Shown: in pieces, positions 1 through 8,394 of the stretch
How positions within the stretch are numbered: position 1 is the first letter of the stretch
Layout: each line of letters begins with the position of its first letter
DNA from: Planctomycetota bacterium
GTDB taxonomy: Bacteria > Planctomycetota > Phycisphaerae > Phycisphaerales > SM1A02
Length of the DNA stretch: 64,000 bases
Direction: 5' to 3'
NCBI GenBank assembly: GCA_022566535.1
Contig: JADFIR010000008.1
Location: forward strand, 1 to 64,000
Translations under genes and position numbers: made by a program
Notes under the pieces: generated by a model
The model's input: only the letters and a program-made list of their open reading frames with translations
Database searches by the model: none
What the model was told of the DNA's origin: nothing

Positions 1-280
1 GGTCCAATAACTTTTCAAATCGAAATACTTGTTGTAATGTTTTTCCTTTTGTTCGTTTTACAAAATAGAACAAGAATTCGTCACCTGTTAAAAATTGGAG
101 CATCTCAACAAGAGAGCCTTGGACTTTTTGTGAATGCCAAAACTCTAGGTCCCAAACTGGGACTAACATGAAAAACCTTCTTTTCCACTCATCTGCAAAT
201 ACATCCTTCCTTTTGCCTCCCCGCCTAATTCGAGTATCCACAGCGTAGACAAAAGAGGCAATACGGAGCAGATCATCCAT
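1..280 (-). CDS. Partial QatC/QueC-like protein (AT-rich window end)
   Basis: The minus strand is open without a stop from about position 280 to the window edge. It reads as about 93 residues beginning MDDLLRIASFVYAVD and containing WKRRFFMLVPV and LQFLTGDEF. From memory this resembles the N-terminal region of QatC, the QueC-like protein of the Qat anti-phage system, but I cannot run a search. The 3' end lies outside the window, and the ATG at 278-280 may not be the native start. Base composition is clearly AT-rich, unlike everything after about position 265. The fragment is most likely from another genome, or a recombined end. The coding call is firmer than the family call. Confidence 0.5.
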   Translation of the reverse strand, partial: MDDLLRIASFVYAVDTRIRRGGKRKDVFADEWKRRFFMLVPVWDLEFWHSQKVQGSLVEMLQFLTGDEFLFYFVKRTKGKTLQQVFRFEKLLD

Positions 281-697
281 CCGGACAGCTACTTTGACGG
301 CGACGCTCCGCGCGACGTGACCGTGCCGGGGCTGTCGAACGCGCTCGGTGATGGGTGGTCGGAGTACCGACGCGACGTGATGGGCGAGTTCCTGCTGCGG
401 ACCTGGCTCGAGGCCCTTGGGGTCGCGCCGGCCGCCGATGTCGCGGCAGCGGGATGGGGCGGCGACCGCGTGGTACTGCTGGACGGTCCCGATGCGAGTC
501 GCGCCCTGGGCGCGCGCATCGTGTGGGACGACCCGGCGGCCGACGGCAGAGAGTTCTTCGCCGCGCTGCGCGACGGACTGGCGGCGAGCGACCTGTTCGA
601 CGACCTCGGCCCCGGCGAGATCGTCGGCACCAATTTCGAGCGCAAGTACCGCCGTGAGGCCCGGCCGTTCTACGCCATGACGCTCCAGAAGAAGTAG
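263..697 (+). CDS. 5'-truncated conserved hypothetical protein
   Basis: The plus-strand frame is clearly coding from about 263 (TEQIIHPDSYF) to the TAG at 695-697, about 144 residues. It continues formally upstream into the AT-rich segment, but that part reads as unrelated sequence, so the true N-terminus was lost at the junction near 263-278. A GTG at 317 is available but falls inside the conserved-looking part. The remaining protein is acidic and soluble. The TEQIIHP motif followed by a proline/leucine-rich stretch reminds me of hypothetical proteins with a peptidase-like N-terminal half, but I assign no function. It is followed at 729-748 by a palindromic repeat. Confidence 0.5.
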   Translation, partial: TEQIIHPDSYFDGDAPRDVTVPGLSNALGDGWSEYRRDVMGEFLLRTWLEALGVAPAADVAAAGWGGDRVVLLDGPDASRALGARIVWDDPAADGREFFAALRDGLAASDLFDDLGPGEIVGTNFERKYRREARPFYAMTLQKK

Positions 698-728
698 AGC
701 TACGCGGATGCGCCTCGCAAAGCAAACC

Positions 729-750
729 CCGCGGGTTTCCACCCGCGGCT
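729..750. repeat. REP-like palindrome
   Basis: CCGCGGGT (729-736), a TTCC loop, then ACCCGCGG (741-748) form a perfect 8-bp stem, followed by CTAT. It belongs to the family of short intergenic stem-loops in this window that end in GGCTA. It sits between a truncated ORF and the zinc-finger gene at 785. Confidence 0.6.
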
Positions 751-784
751 ATTCTCCCGCATTTTCTGCGTTTATACTTCTGCG

Positions 785-1171
785 ATGCGTAAGCCAGGCA
801 TTGATCCGAACAACGTCCAGATGACCGATGTCCTGTGTGACTTCTGCCATCGTCAATGGACCGACGACGAGCCGATGATCGAGGGGCACCATGGCAGTTG
901 CCTTTGCGGCGAGTGCCTGACGGTCGCCTACACGGAGGTCATCCTCAACGCCAGCAGCACCGCGCCTGCTGAGTACAAGTGCCCGATGTGCCTGGAGGAA
1001 GCTGGGGACCGCGAAGCGCTGGAGAGGGCGGGCGAGGGCGGTTGGCAGAGTCCGCTCCATGATGATGCCGTGATCTGTAAACGCTGCATCGAACTGGCCG
1101 CACGATCCCTGGACAAGGATCGAGCCTGGGAATGGGCCGCCCCCCGAAAGGGATCGCCGCGTGAGGTTTGA
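785..1171 (+). CDS. Small Cys-rich zinc-finger protein (ClpX-ZBD-like)
   Basis: A 128-residue soluble protein with nine cysteines in paired arrangements: C18-x2-C21, C39/C41/C44, C66-x2-C69 and C98-x2-C101. The first half (CDFC, then CLCGECL about 20 residues later) has the spacing of a ClpX-type zinc-binding domain. The second half looks like a further zinc knuckle. There is no enzymatic domain, so an adaptor or protein-binding role is only inferred. A TATACT hexamer at 773-778 lies just 6 bases before the ATG and no Shine-Dalgarno is visible, so a leaderless transcript is possible. It precedes the histidine kinase gene on the same strand. Confidence 0.75.
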   Translation: MRKPGIDPNNVQMTDVLCDFCHRQWTDDEPMIEGHHGSCLCGECLTVAYTEVILNASSTAPAEYKCPMCLEEAGDREALERAGEGGWQSPLHDDAVICKRCIELAARSLDKDRAWEWAAPRKGSPREV

Positions 1172-1251
1172 GCGCTGCGGCTGAAGGAAGTGGTGAGCGG
1201 AGCGTGTCTTGACTATGGTGCCGATGTCCTTGCTCAAGCCTGGGTAGACCG

Positions 1252-2856
1252 ATGGCTGCCGGAATCAGTCTCGCTAACAAGTGCCAGTTGGTCTTCGGCT
1301 TCGCGGTCGTGGCGATTCTGGCCGCGGCGCTGAGTGTGCCATGGGTTCGCACGCGGATGCTGGTGCGGGAGGGACAATTTGAAGCGGCTCGCCAGTTGGC
1401 CGACGCCTGGCTCGCGAAGCAGATTCAACTCAATCCCGTTGAGCTTCCCGACGGGCCGCCCCTGCGGGTCAACGAGCCGTTCGATGATCCCGACACCGCC
1501 GCTTTGCTGCGGATGACAATAGTGGAGATCGATGAGATCGACACGCCCGAGGACGGCGACCCATTCATCGCTGCCGCCCTTCGGCGGTTCCAGAAGGACG
1601 AGCAGGTCACTGAGCATACAGACACCCAGACCGTTTCCGGAAAGATCGTGTATCGCTATGCCCGGGTGCTGCGCGAATCACAGCTGCGGGCCATGGGCAA
1701 TCAGTTCTCAAGCGAGCCTTCTGATCCGGCCGGGGATGACCCGATCCGTGCCGTGCTGGTCATCGGCCGCACCAGCGAGTTTGCAGAAGGCCAGTTGCTT
1801 CTCAACGACATCTATACCATCGCTGCGTGGATCGTCGCGGGGCTCCTGGCCGTGCTGGTGTTCTATCTGATCCTGACCAAGCTGATTCTCTCGCCGGTGC
1901 GCCGGCTCCGCGAAACGACTGAGAAGGTCCAAGACGGGGATCTCACCATTCGCTCGCAGATCCAAACCGGGGATGAGTTCGAACAACTGGCCGAGGGCTT
2001 CAACACCATGCTCGATCGCGTCGAGCAGAGCCAGGCTCAGCTTCGATCGATGAACGAAAGTCTTGACTTGAAGGTCTCGGAACTCTCCCAAGCGAACATC
2101 GGGCTGTATGAGTCCAACCGGCTCAAGAGCGAGTTCCTGGCGAATGTCAGCCATGAGCTCAGAACGCCGTTGAACTCCATCCTCGGGTTTGCCGACGTGC
2201 TGGAAGAGCTTGCGCGGGCCGATCGCCATGCCGATCCCAAGCGACTTCGATATGTCCAGAACATCCTTACCAGCGGGCGATCTCTGCTGGAGATGATCAA
2301 TGAGCTGCTCGAAATGGCGAAGATCGAAGCCGGGCGGATGGTGGTCAATATCGAGCCGACCAGTATCAGTGACCTGATCGAGGGGTTGGTGGCGATCATG
2401 AAGCCCCAGGCGGAGACCAAGCAGATCGCGTTGGAGACTCAGGTCGCACGGAATCTGGCGATGATCGAAACGGACCCGGGCAAGCTGCAGCAGATTCTGT
2501 ACAACTTCCTATCCAACGCATTGAAATACACTTCGGCGGGCGGCACGGTGACCATCTCTGCCGATCGCCTCACCCGTCAGGACAAGAGTCCCGGGGTTCG
2601 TCTGGCCGTCACGGATACCGGGCCGGGCATTCCCTACGATTTGCAGGACGCGATCTTCGAGAAGTTTCGCCAGCTCGACGCCGGCCATACCCGTGAACAT
2701 GCGGGCACTGGTCTGGGGCTGGCGATCTGCCGTGAGCTGGCGGGCCTTCTCGGTGCCGGCGTCTCGCTGGTCTCCGAGCCCGGTCGCGGGGCGACGTTCT
2801 TCGTCGAGTTGCCCTTGACCCATCAGCCCCAAGAGCCGCAACCGTTGATGGCCTAA
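1252..2856 (+). CDS. Membrane sensor histidine kinase (HAMP, HisKA, HATPase)
   Basis: 534 residues. A transmembrane helix near residues 11-30 and a second near 190-212 flank a variable extracytoplasmic sensor of about 160 residues. A HAMP linker (about 213-265), a coiled-coil stretch and a HisKA domain follow, with the phospho-acceptor in SHELRTPLNS (His301). The catalytic ATPase domain shows the N box (NFLSNALKYT), G1 (DTGPGIP), F box (FEKFRQL) and G2 (GTGLGLAI). It should autophosphorylate and pass the phosphate to a response regulator. None is adjacent, so it is an orphan; a receiver-only protein lies far away at 56384. The sensed signal is unknown. Confidence 0.93.
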   Translation: MAAGISLANKCQLVFGFAVVAILAAALSVPWVRTRMLVREGQFEAARQLADAWLAKQIQLNPVELPDGPPLRVNEPFDDPDTAALLRMTIVEIDEIDTPEDGDPFIAAALRRFQKDEQVTEHTDTQTVSGKIVYRYARVLRESQLRAMGNQFSSEPSDPAGDDPIRAVLVIGRTSEFAEGQLLLNDIYTIAAWIVAGLLAVLVFYLILTKLILSPVRRLRETTEKVQDGDLTIRSQIQTGDEFEQLAEGFNTMLDRVEQSQAQLRSMNESLDLKVSELSQANIGLYESNRLKSEFLANVSHELRTPLNSILGFADVLEELARADRHADPKRLRYVQNILTSGRSLLEMINELLEMAKIEAGRMVVNIEPTSISDLIEGLVAIMKPQAETKQIALETQVARNLAMIETDPGKLQQILYNFLSNALKYTSAGGTVTISADRLTRQDKSPGVRLAVTDTGPGIPYDLQDAIFEKFRQLDAGHTREHAGTGLGLAICRELAGLLGAGVSLVSEPGRGATFFVELPLTHQPQEPQPLMA

Positions 2857-2916
2857 GGACAGTCATCAGGCATGGGCTGGCGGCGTTTCGTCGCAAAGCC
2901 TTGCCTCACAAGCGGG

Positions 2917-3219
2917 CTATCGCTGAATCAGCTTCGGGATCGCCTGATCTGCGTCCGCAAACTGCCGGCGGGCGATCGAGGCGTCGAAGCGTTTGGGCAG
3001 CGCCTGTGTCTTGAGGCGTGAAAGGAGGAACGTCACCACCGCCTCGACGACGCGCTGCGGAGGGTCGCTCCCGTCAACCGACCAGTGGTTGTAATCGGCC
3101 CACGACAGCTCAATGGTGAGGCGTCGGGGCTGGACGGCGCGGTCGCTTGCCGTTTGGACCTCAAACGACCAACCGTTGGCGATTTCCCGCTCCGAGATGA
3201 TCTCGACGAAGGCGGCCAC
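2917..3219 (-). CDS. Small conserved hypothetical protein
   Basis: A 100-residue protein without signal peptide or membrane segment. It contains ANGWSFEVQ, a hydrophobic LTIELSWADYNHW segment and an amphipathic helical C-terminal half. The alternation suggests a small beta sheet followed by helices. I do not recognise a named family, though short proteins of this look occur in planctomycetes. It lies convergent to the histidine kinase gene with a gap of about 60 bases. The competing frame 3033-3236 was judged a shadow because its composition is arginine/serine-rich and unstructured. Confidence 0.6.
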   Translation of the reverse strand: MAAFVEIISEREIANGWSFEVQTASDRAVQPRRLTIELSWADYNHWSVDGSDPPQRVVEAVVTFLLSRLKTQALPKRFDASIARRQFADADQAIPKLIQR

Positions 3220-3329
3220 GATGCTCTTATCGGCATAGGATCAAGCCCGACCTGCGTTCGGCGTCACGCCGCAGCCTTACTGAAATCCCTTACGGGTGAT
3301 ACTCCTGTGACTTGGGACTGCTTACGCGT

Positions 3330-4661
3330 ATGAGCTTCCTGCTTGAGACCATTCGATTGGGGTTGAAGAACCTGCGTCTGCACCTGTTGCGATCGGTGCT
3401 GACCTCGCTGGGCATCATTCTGGGAGTAGGGGCGGTGATTGTCATGGTGTCGATCGGCGAGGGGAACAAGCAGGCTGCCCTGCGCGACATCAACGCCCTG
3501 GGGGCCACCAACATTATTGTGCGGTCATCGCGCCCGCCGGAGGCCGCGTCGATGGGTTCGCAGGAGCGGTCATTTGTCGCCCGGTATGGGATCACTCGCC
3601 TGGACTTGCGCCGGCTTGAGTTCAATATGACCGACGCAGCGCACGTGGTGCCGCTCAAGTCCGTTGGCGGAGAAATCTCCTACCGTTCACAGCGTCTGGC
3701 CAGCCAGGTTTTCGGGATCACGCCCGAATTGCTCGATGCCGCCAATTTGCGCATCGGTCCCCGCGGGCGGTACATCACCGAGGAGGATCTGATCAAGCGG
3801 GCACCCGTGGCGGTGATCGGGTCGGAGATCGCCCAGAAGTTCTTCCGGCTGCGCGATCCGTTGGGGGCCCTCTTTGAGATCGATCAGCAGGTCTTTCGCG
3901 TCGTCGGTGTGATCAGACCGATCGGCCTGGCGGGCGGGGCGGGCTCGGCCTTGGTTGGCCGGGACTGGAATAAGGACGTACACATCCCGCTGACCACCGC
4001 TGAAAGCCGGTTCGGCGACCTCGTTGTGCGCCGGCAGACCGGCTCGATCTCCGGCGAGGAGGTCCAGTTGTCTGAGATCTATCTCACCGCCGGCTCCACC
4101 GACACCGTTCTCAACACCGCCGATCGTGTCCGGCGCCTGCTGGAGATCGCCCATCCGGAATTCAACGACCTCCAAGTTATTGTGCCGTGGGAGCTGCTGG
4201 AGCAACTCAAGAAGACGCAGTTGATCTGGAACATCGTGCTCATTTCCATTGCTGCGATTAGCCTTCTCGTTGGAGGCATCGGGATCATGAACATCATGCT
4301 GGCCTCCGTCACCGAGCGTACCCGAGAGATCGGCATCCGCCGGGCGCTGGGCGCCACACGAAGGCACATCGTCGCACAGTTCCTCGTGGAGACGGGCTCG
4401 TTGACCGCGGTGGGGGGGGTGCTCGGCATCGTGTTGGGCGTGGGCATCTCGATCGGTGTCGGACGGGCGCTGCCCTGGCTGCTGGGTTTGCCTCTCCTGC
4501 GCAGCTACTTTGAGACGACGGTGACCGTGGAGACGCAGGTAACCGGCTGGTCGATCGTCGTATCGTTCCTGGTAGCCACGATGGTGGGACTGATCTTTGG
4601 CATCTATCCGGCGGTGGTCGCCAGCCGCCAAGACCCGATCGTTGCCCTCCGCCACGACTGA
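3330..4661 (+). CDS. MacB/FtsX-type ABC transporter permease
   Basis: 443 residues from the ATG at 3330; an in-frame TTG at 3312 exists but the ATG fits family N-termini better. One transmembrane helix (about 20-42) follows a short basic cytoplasmic segment. A long periplasmic MacB-PCD-like domain follows, then three C-terminal helices with the FtsX motif RTREIGIRRALGATRR in the loop after the second helix. This is the architecture of MacB/LolC-type mechanotransmission permeases that export lipoproteins, peptides or drugs. The cognate ATPase and membrane-fusion protein are not next to it, so its cargo cannot be inferred. The 3' end overlaps the convergent glycosyltransferase gene by 58 bases. 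Confidence 0.9.
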   Translation: MSFLLETIRLGLKNLRLHLLRSVLTSLGIILGVGAVIVMVSIGEGNKQAALRDINALGATNIIVRSSRPPEAASMGSQERSFVARYGITRLDLRRLEFNMTDAAHVVPLKSVGGEISYRSQRLASQVFGITPELLDAANLRIGPRGRYITEEDLIKRAPVAVIGSEIAQKFFRLRDPLGALFEIDQQVFRVVGVIRPIGLAGGAGSALVGRDWNKDVHIPLTTAESRFGDLVVRRQTGSISGEEVQLSEIYLTAGSTDTVLNTADRVRRLLEIAHPEFNDLQVIVPWELLEQLKKTQLIWNIVLISIAAISLLVGGIGIMNIMLASVTERTREIGIRRALGATRRHIVAQFLVETGSLTAVGGVLGIVLGVGISIGVGRALPWLLGLPLLRSYFETTVTVETQVTGWSIVVSFLVATMVGLIFGIYPAVVASRQDPIVALRHD

Positions 4662-6208
4662 TCCGCCCTACCGCCCCTTGCGGGTCTGCGCGTCGCGCCG
4701 CTTGCGGCTTCGCCCGGCTCCTGCCTGCGGTACACCAACACATCACCACTTCCCCAATCCACCCAACCCTCGAAGCGCTCGGCCAGCAGGTACCCGTGCT
4801 CCCCCAAGAGCGCGTAGTGATTCGGGCTGACGTGGCCGGGATAGTACAGAATGATCCACGTCGGCTTCATCTGCGCCAGTTTCTGAGGCAGATCGGCGCC
4901 GTGGTGAAGACTGTACTTCGGTTGCAAGTCGGCAAGGTATATTTCGAGCACGCGATGCGCCAGGCCGATCACGAGGATCGTTTCGTCATCGGTGCGATTG
5001 CTGCGCACGTAATTGGCCGCATCACGCAGCGGCTGCTTGGCCGGCCGGACGATCAGGTCCGCTGCGGAGAATCCAACCACCATCGCAAGAGCCGTCAGTC
5101 CAGCCACACGCTTCCATCGCCATAGCGCGTCCACACCCACTGCCGTCAGCAGCACTGTTCCCGGCAGGGCGAACAGCGTAAACCGCGCATACATCCATGA
5201 GCCTGCCAGGACGACCGTCACCAGGAAGATCGGCAGTCCGAGTAACGCCGCCGCCGCCGTTTCGCGGGGGATTGTTTGCGTGTTCCGCATGAGCACGACC
5301 AAGCCGATGATCGCCACGAGCAGTCCCGGCCAGGTGGCCCACGCGTACCACGACCCACCCAGTTGCCACAGCGCGTGCAACCCCTCGGTTGCAAACACAG
5401 ATGGCTCGTCGCCGCGCGCTGCAAGGTACATACCGATGTGGCTGCGCATGTCCGGCAGTGCAGGGGCATACAGTGCGATCGCCGCCGCCGCCGCCAAACC
5501 GATCGCCACGCCGCCGCTGAATGCTTGGCGTTGTTCGCCGTGCCGCGCGGCTCGCCAAATCAACCACGCCAGGTGGCCGATAGGTACGAACGCCGTCACG
5601 AAGTGCGCCCAGATGCCGACGGCGCACAATGCCGCATATAGACCCCATTGCCACGGGCGCTGTCCGGCCCGAGCGGCGAAGAACATCGAAGTGGCCAAGG
5701 CTGAGAAGCAGATCATCATGCTGTAGCCGCGTGCCTCCACACCCTCCAACACCGCCACCGGCAGCACCGCCATGAGCACAGCCGCGATCAATGCCGCCCG
5801 CCGCCGGGCTCTGCCACCCGTGGGCCGGGCCAAGGCGTAGATCCCCACAACGGCGCCCAGCGAGAAAAGCAAGGCCGGCAGGCGCAAGGCAAGCTCAAAC
5901 CCAATCGCCTGCTCAAACAGTTTGGCCGAGCAGAAGCTCAACAAGGTGTGGGCAATGTGATTGGAGGGTTCGGAGAAGTGGCTTATGATCCATCCCGGTC
6001 CATGTTGGCCGAACGAGAACCACGCCGCAATCTCGTCATACCACAAGCTCTCGCTGAGCCGCGTTGCCCGGATCAGCAACGCCGCCACGACCACCGCCGC
6101 AACGCCCCACAGCTCACGGGAACTCATCTTCTCCCGCGGGATCGCAATGACCTTTCCACTCACCTCACATAGCTCCGCCATGGTCACCGCGTCGACCGGC
6201 GGTGCCAT
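4604..6208 (-). CDS. GT39/PMT-like membrane glycosyltransferase
   Basis: About 534 residues with roughly ten predicted membrane helices. The first extracytoplasmic loop carries SLWYDEIAAW; an acidic pair there is the hallmark of GT-C glycosyltransferases using polyprenyl-phosphate sugars. The C-terminal soluble part (LHHGADLPQKLAQMKPTWI) resembles the periplasmic domain of the family. Likely role: transfer of a sugar from a lipid carrier to a protein or glycolipid at the outer face of the inner membrane; acceptor unknown. In-frame starts exist at 6208, 6181 and about 6127. The last 58 bases are antisense to the end of the MacB-like gene, and the C-terminal tail is low-complexity, suggesting a drifted stop. 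Confidence 0.82.
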   Translation of the reverse strand: MAPPVDAVTMAELCEVSGKVIAIPREKMSSRELWGVAAVVVAALLIRATRLSESLWYDEIAAWFSFGQHGPGWIISHFSEPSNHIAHTLLSFCSAKLFEQAIGFELALRLPALLFSLGAVVGIYALARPTGGRARRRAALIAAVLMAVLPVAVLEGVEARGYSMMICFSALATSMFFAARAGQRPWQWGLYAALCAVGIWAHFVTAFVPIGHLAWLIWRAARHGEQRQAFSGGVAIGLAAAAAIALYAPALPDMRSHIGMYLAARGDEPSVFATEGLHALWQLGGSWYAWATWPGLLVAIIGLVVLMRNTQTIPRETAAAALLGLPIFLVTVVLAGSWMYARFTLFALPGTVLLTAVGVDALWRWKRVAGLTALAMVVGFSAADLIVRPAKQPLRDAANYVRSNRTDDETILVIGLAHRVLEIYLADLQPKYSLHHGADLPQKLAQMKPTWIILYYPGHVSPNHYALLGEHGYLLAERFEGWVDWGSGDVLVYRRQEPGEAASGATRRPARGGRADQSWRRATIGSWRLATTAG

Positions 6209-6274
6209 CGCCCTGCACGGATGTCATCGGCCCACCGACCGCTGAGCGCCACATGCCACCTCCGTAGTCGCGGC

Positions 6275-6697
6275 TCAGCGGGCCCATTTGACTTCGAGGC
6301 GATAGCTGGCGGCGTCGGTGCTGAGCGCCTTGGCTTTGAGACGGACAATCTGTTTGGGGCGCAGAGCGGCCATCGTCCAGCCCATCGCCGGTGCCAGCTC
6401 CATCTCGTCGGCGTCGTAAAATAGAATCCGGTAGTCGATGAGGTATTGGCGACCGGTCAGGTTGCGCACGGGCACCTGCACCTGCATCGGCCGTTTGCCG
6501 TCATCAATGATGATGGCGGGGTGGAAGCCGAGCCACGGTTGAAGCTCAGGCGAGAGCAGGCTGATCTGGGGATCGTTGAACGGCGGCAAATGGGGATCGC
6601 CCAGGCCGGCTACCGGGGCAATGTCGGGCGCTTCACATCCGAGCACGAACAGGGCGGCGAGCACGTATGCAGATAGACCTGGTCGCATCATCGTCAT
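6275..6697 (-). CDS. YcfL-like (DUF1425) lipoprotein
   Basis: 140 residues with a lipoprotein signal ending in LFVLGC (Cys21). The mature part has the YcfL/DUF1425 look: a PMQVQVPVRNLTGRQYLIDYRILFYD core, typical of a small Ig-like fold. It is the last gene of a four-gene minus-strand operon and overlaps the upstream gene by four bases (ATGA). In enterobacteria ycfL sits beside lpoB, and genes of this family cluster with COG3014 and LpoB homologues. Its exact role is not established; an accessory to LpoB-dependent activation of a penicillin-binding protein is inferred from context. Confidence 0.8.
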   Translation of the reverse strand: MTMMRPGLSAYVLAALFVLGCEAPDIAPVAGLGDPHLPPFNDPQISLLSPELQPWLGFHPAIIIDDGKRPMQVQVPVRNLTGRQYLIDYRILFYDADEMELAPAMGWTMAALRPKQIVRLKAKALSTDAASYRLEVKWAR

Positions 6698-8394
6698 TGC
6701 TCCTTCGGCGTTCCATGTTCTGGGGCGGCGAACTGCCTGGCCAGATCACGCACCCGCCGGGAAGTGGGTTGATAGGCTGGATGTCGAGAGAACATCAGCT
6801 TCTTGTACCCCATCGAGAACCGCTGCGGGGTAAACAGGGCCCAGCCGCCTTCCAGGATGTGGCGGGAGGAGAGCTCCTGTGGTCCGGTCGGGCCCGAGCC
6901 GAGGCGGATGCCTTCATCAAGGTACAACGCTCGCAGCTCGCCGACCGTGAAGTCGAGCAGATAATCGTTCGCCTGATAGGCGGTCAGGGTCCGGCGATTG
7001 GGCGCCGAGACATCGTGGCCGCCGAGTATCCAGGGGAAGTCGCCTCGGCGAACTCCGGTGAAGTCATTGCCGTAGACGGGCTTGGGGGCTCGCAGCCACC
7101 GCGGATCGGGGCTGTCTGGCCCGTGGAGCCGCAGATAGACCGCGCGGGGCGCGCCGGGCGTTCCAGGCTCAAAGTCGCCCAGAACGTAGCCCGAACCCCC
7201 ATCGCCGTCGATCGCCACCGTCAGTTGGCAGCGACCATCGACGAGAAGGGGCACGAGATACATTGATTGCGGCGCAAACTCCAGATAGCGGGTGTCCGCT
7301 CGCGCGCCGGCCTTGGTGAGCAGACCGGCCGCAGCCAGGGCGATCCCCGCCAGTTGTGTTCGGCCGGAGCGCTGGTGCCCACCCCCGGCGAAGACGACCG
7401 CGCCGCCGGCGAGCAACATGTTGCCCACGAGGCTCTTGGCCCGGCGGACATCTTCGAGGTTGTTCCAGCGGTGATCAGCGGCCAGGGCATCAACATCGCA
7501 CACCGCCTCAATCCGAGCGATCTCAAGACCGTCGCTCACCACCACCAGAGGCCCGTGGTGATGCTCCTGCGGCACAAACTTCACGAGTGCTTCGTCCGGC
7601 CCGTAGGCGATCTTGGTCGGGCCTTTCCCGTAGTCCACGAGCAAGAGGCAGTTGTAGCGGCGAGACCGCAGCGTCTCGGCAATCGCAGCCAGTTTCGGGT
7701 TGATCTTCACCGCGGCGTCAAGTTGCTCATCGGCTCCAGGCGCCCCGGAGAGGTCGGACCCGATCGCCTGCATTAGGAACCCGAGGGCGAAATTGGTGTC
7801 GACCGCCCTGTAGCCGTGATCTAGGAATGTCGGGTCGGCTGCGGCGCGGCGGGTAAGCGTCTCTGCGTTCTGATCGGCTCCGAAGTCGGTGAGGCGAAAC
7901 AGAGCGTTGGCCGCAGCGGCGCGGACGTTCTCCCAATCACCCAGCGTTGCGTACAGCGCGGCGATCCAGTAGTACGCCAGCGCCTGTTCGAACGGCTCGC
8001 CTTTCCAGATTCTGACCCCTTCGTGGATGAGAACGGCCGCGGTGGTGCGGTCGGCGTTGAGCCCAGCAGTAGAGAGCAGCTCGAACACACGGGCGATGGC
8101 TCGTTCGGCCTCGATCGCGTCGCCGTCAGCGAGCGCAGCCAGCCCCAGGCGAATGTTGTTCAGCAGCACGTGCTCATCGTTTCGGTCTGCATCGGCGCGA
8201 AGGGCCTCCCGAGCGGTGGTGAAGTTGTAGTGGTAGTAGCTGACTATGGCTGCGGTGTTGCGAGGCGGGGCTCCGCAGCCGGCAAGAGCGATTGCCGCGG
8301 CTGCGAGCGTCCATCGTGTGGGGCGCCGGCGGCGGGCCACGCCCGCCGGTGCCGGGACGCGCAGTGTCCCGGCTACTGCCTTGTGATCAGTCAT
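6694..8394 (-). CDS. COG3014-like lipoprotein with TPR-like helices
   Basis: 566 residues as read from the ATG at 8394. A basic stretch RRRRPTRW leads into a lipobox ending ALAGC. The next 200 residues are helical and TPR-like (RLGLAALADGDAIEAERAI). A later segment has two hydrophobic stretches around LVGNMLLAGGAVVFAGG, then a beta-rich region. Layout and neighbours match the COG3014 family found beside YcfL and LpoB homologues. The first 22 or so codons are encoded by a GC-rich palindrome (8351-8372), so translation may begin further inside. It overlaps the LpoB-like gene upstream by 8 bases and the YcfL-like gene downstream by 4. Confidence 0.78.
   Translation of the reverse strand: MTDHKAVAGTLRVPAPAGVARRRRPTRWTLAAAAIALAGCGAPPRNTAAIVSYYHYNFTTAREALRADADRNDEHVLLNNIRLGLAALADGDAIEAERAIARVFELLSTAGLNADRTTAAVLIHEGVRIWKGEPFEQALAYYWIAALYATLGDWENVRAAAANALFRLTDFGADQNAETLTRRAAADPTFLDHGYRAVDTNFALGFLMQAIGSDLSGAPGADEQLDAAVKINPKLAAIAETLRSRRYNCLLLVDYGKGPTKIAYGPDEALVKFVPQEHHHGPLVVVSDGLEIARIEAVCDVDALAADHRWNNLEDVRRAKSLVGNMLLAGGAVVFAGGGHQRSGRTQLAGIALAAAGLLTKAGARADTRYLEFAPQSMYLVPLLVDGRCQLTVAIDGDGGSGYVLGDFEPGTPGAPRAVYLRLHGPDSPDPRWLRAPKPVYGNDFTGVRRGDFPWILGGHDVSAPNRRTLTAYQANDYLLDFTVGELRALYLDEGIRLGSGPTGPQELSSRHILEGGWALFTPQRFSMGYKKLMFSRHPAYQPTSRRVRDLARQFAAPEHGTPKEQ
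8351..8372. repeat. Palindrome inside the start of the COG3014-like gene
   Basis: GCCGGGAC (8351-8358) and GTCCCGGC (8365-8372) form a perfect 8-bp stem around a 7-base loop, followed by TACTG. The element resembles the intergenic palindromes of this window but here supplies N-terminal codons (AGTLRVP) of the lipoprotein. Confidence 0.6.
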
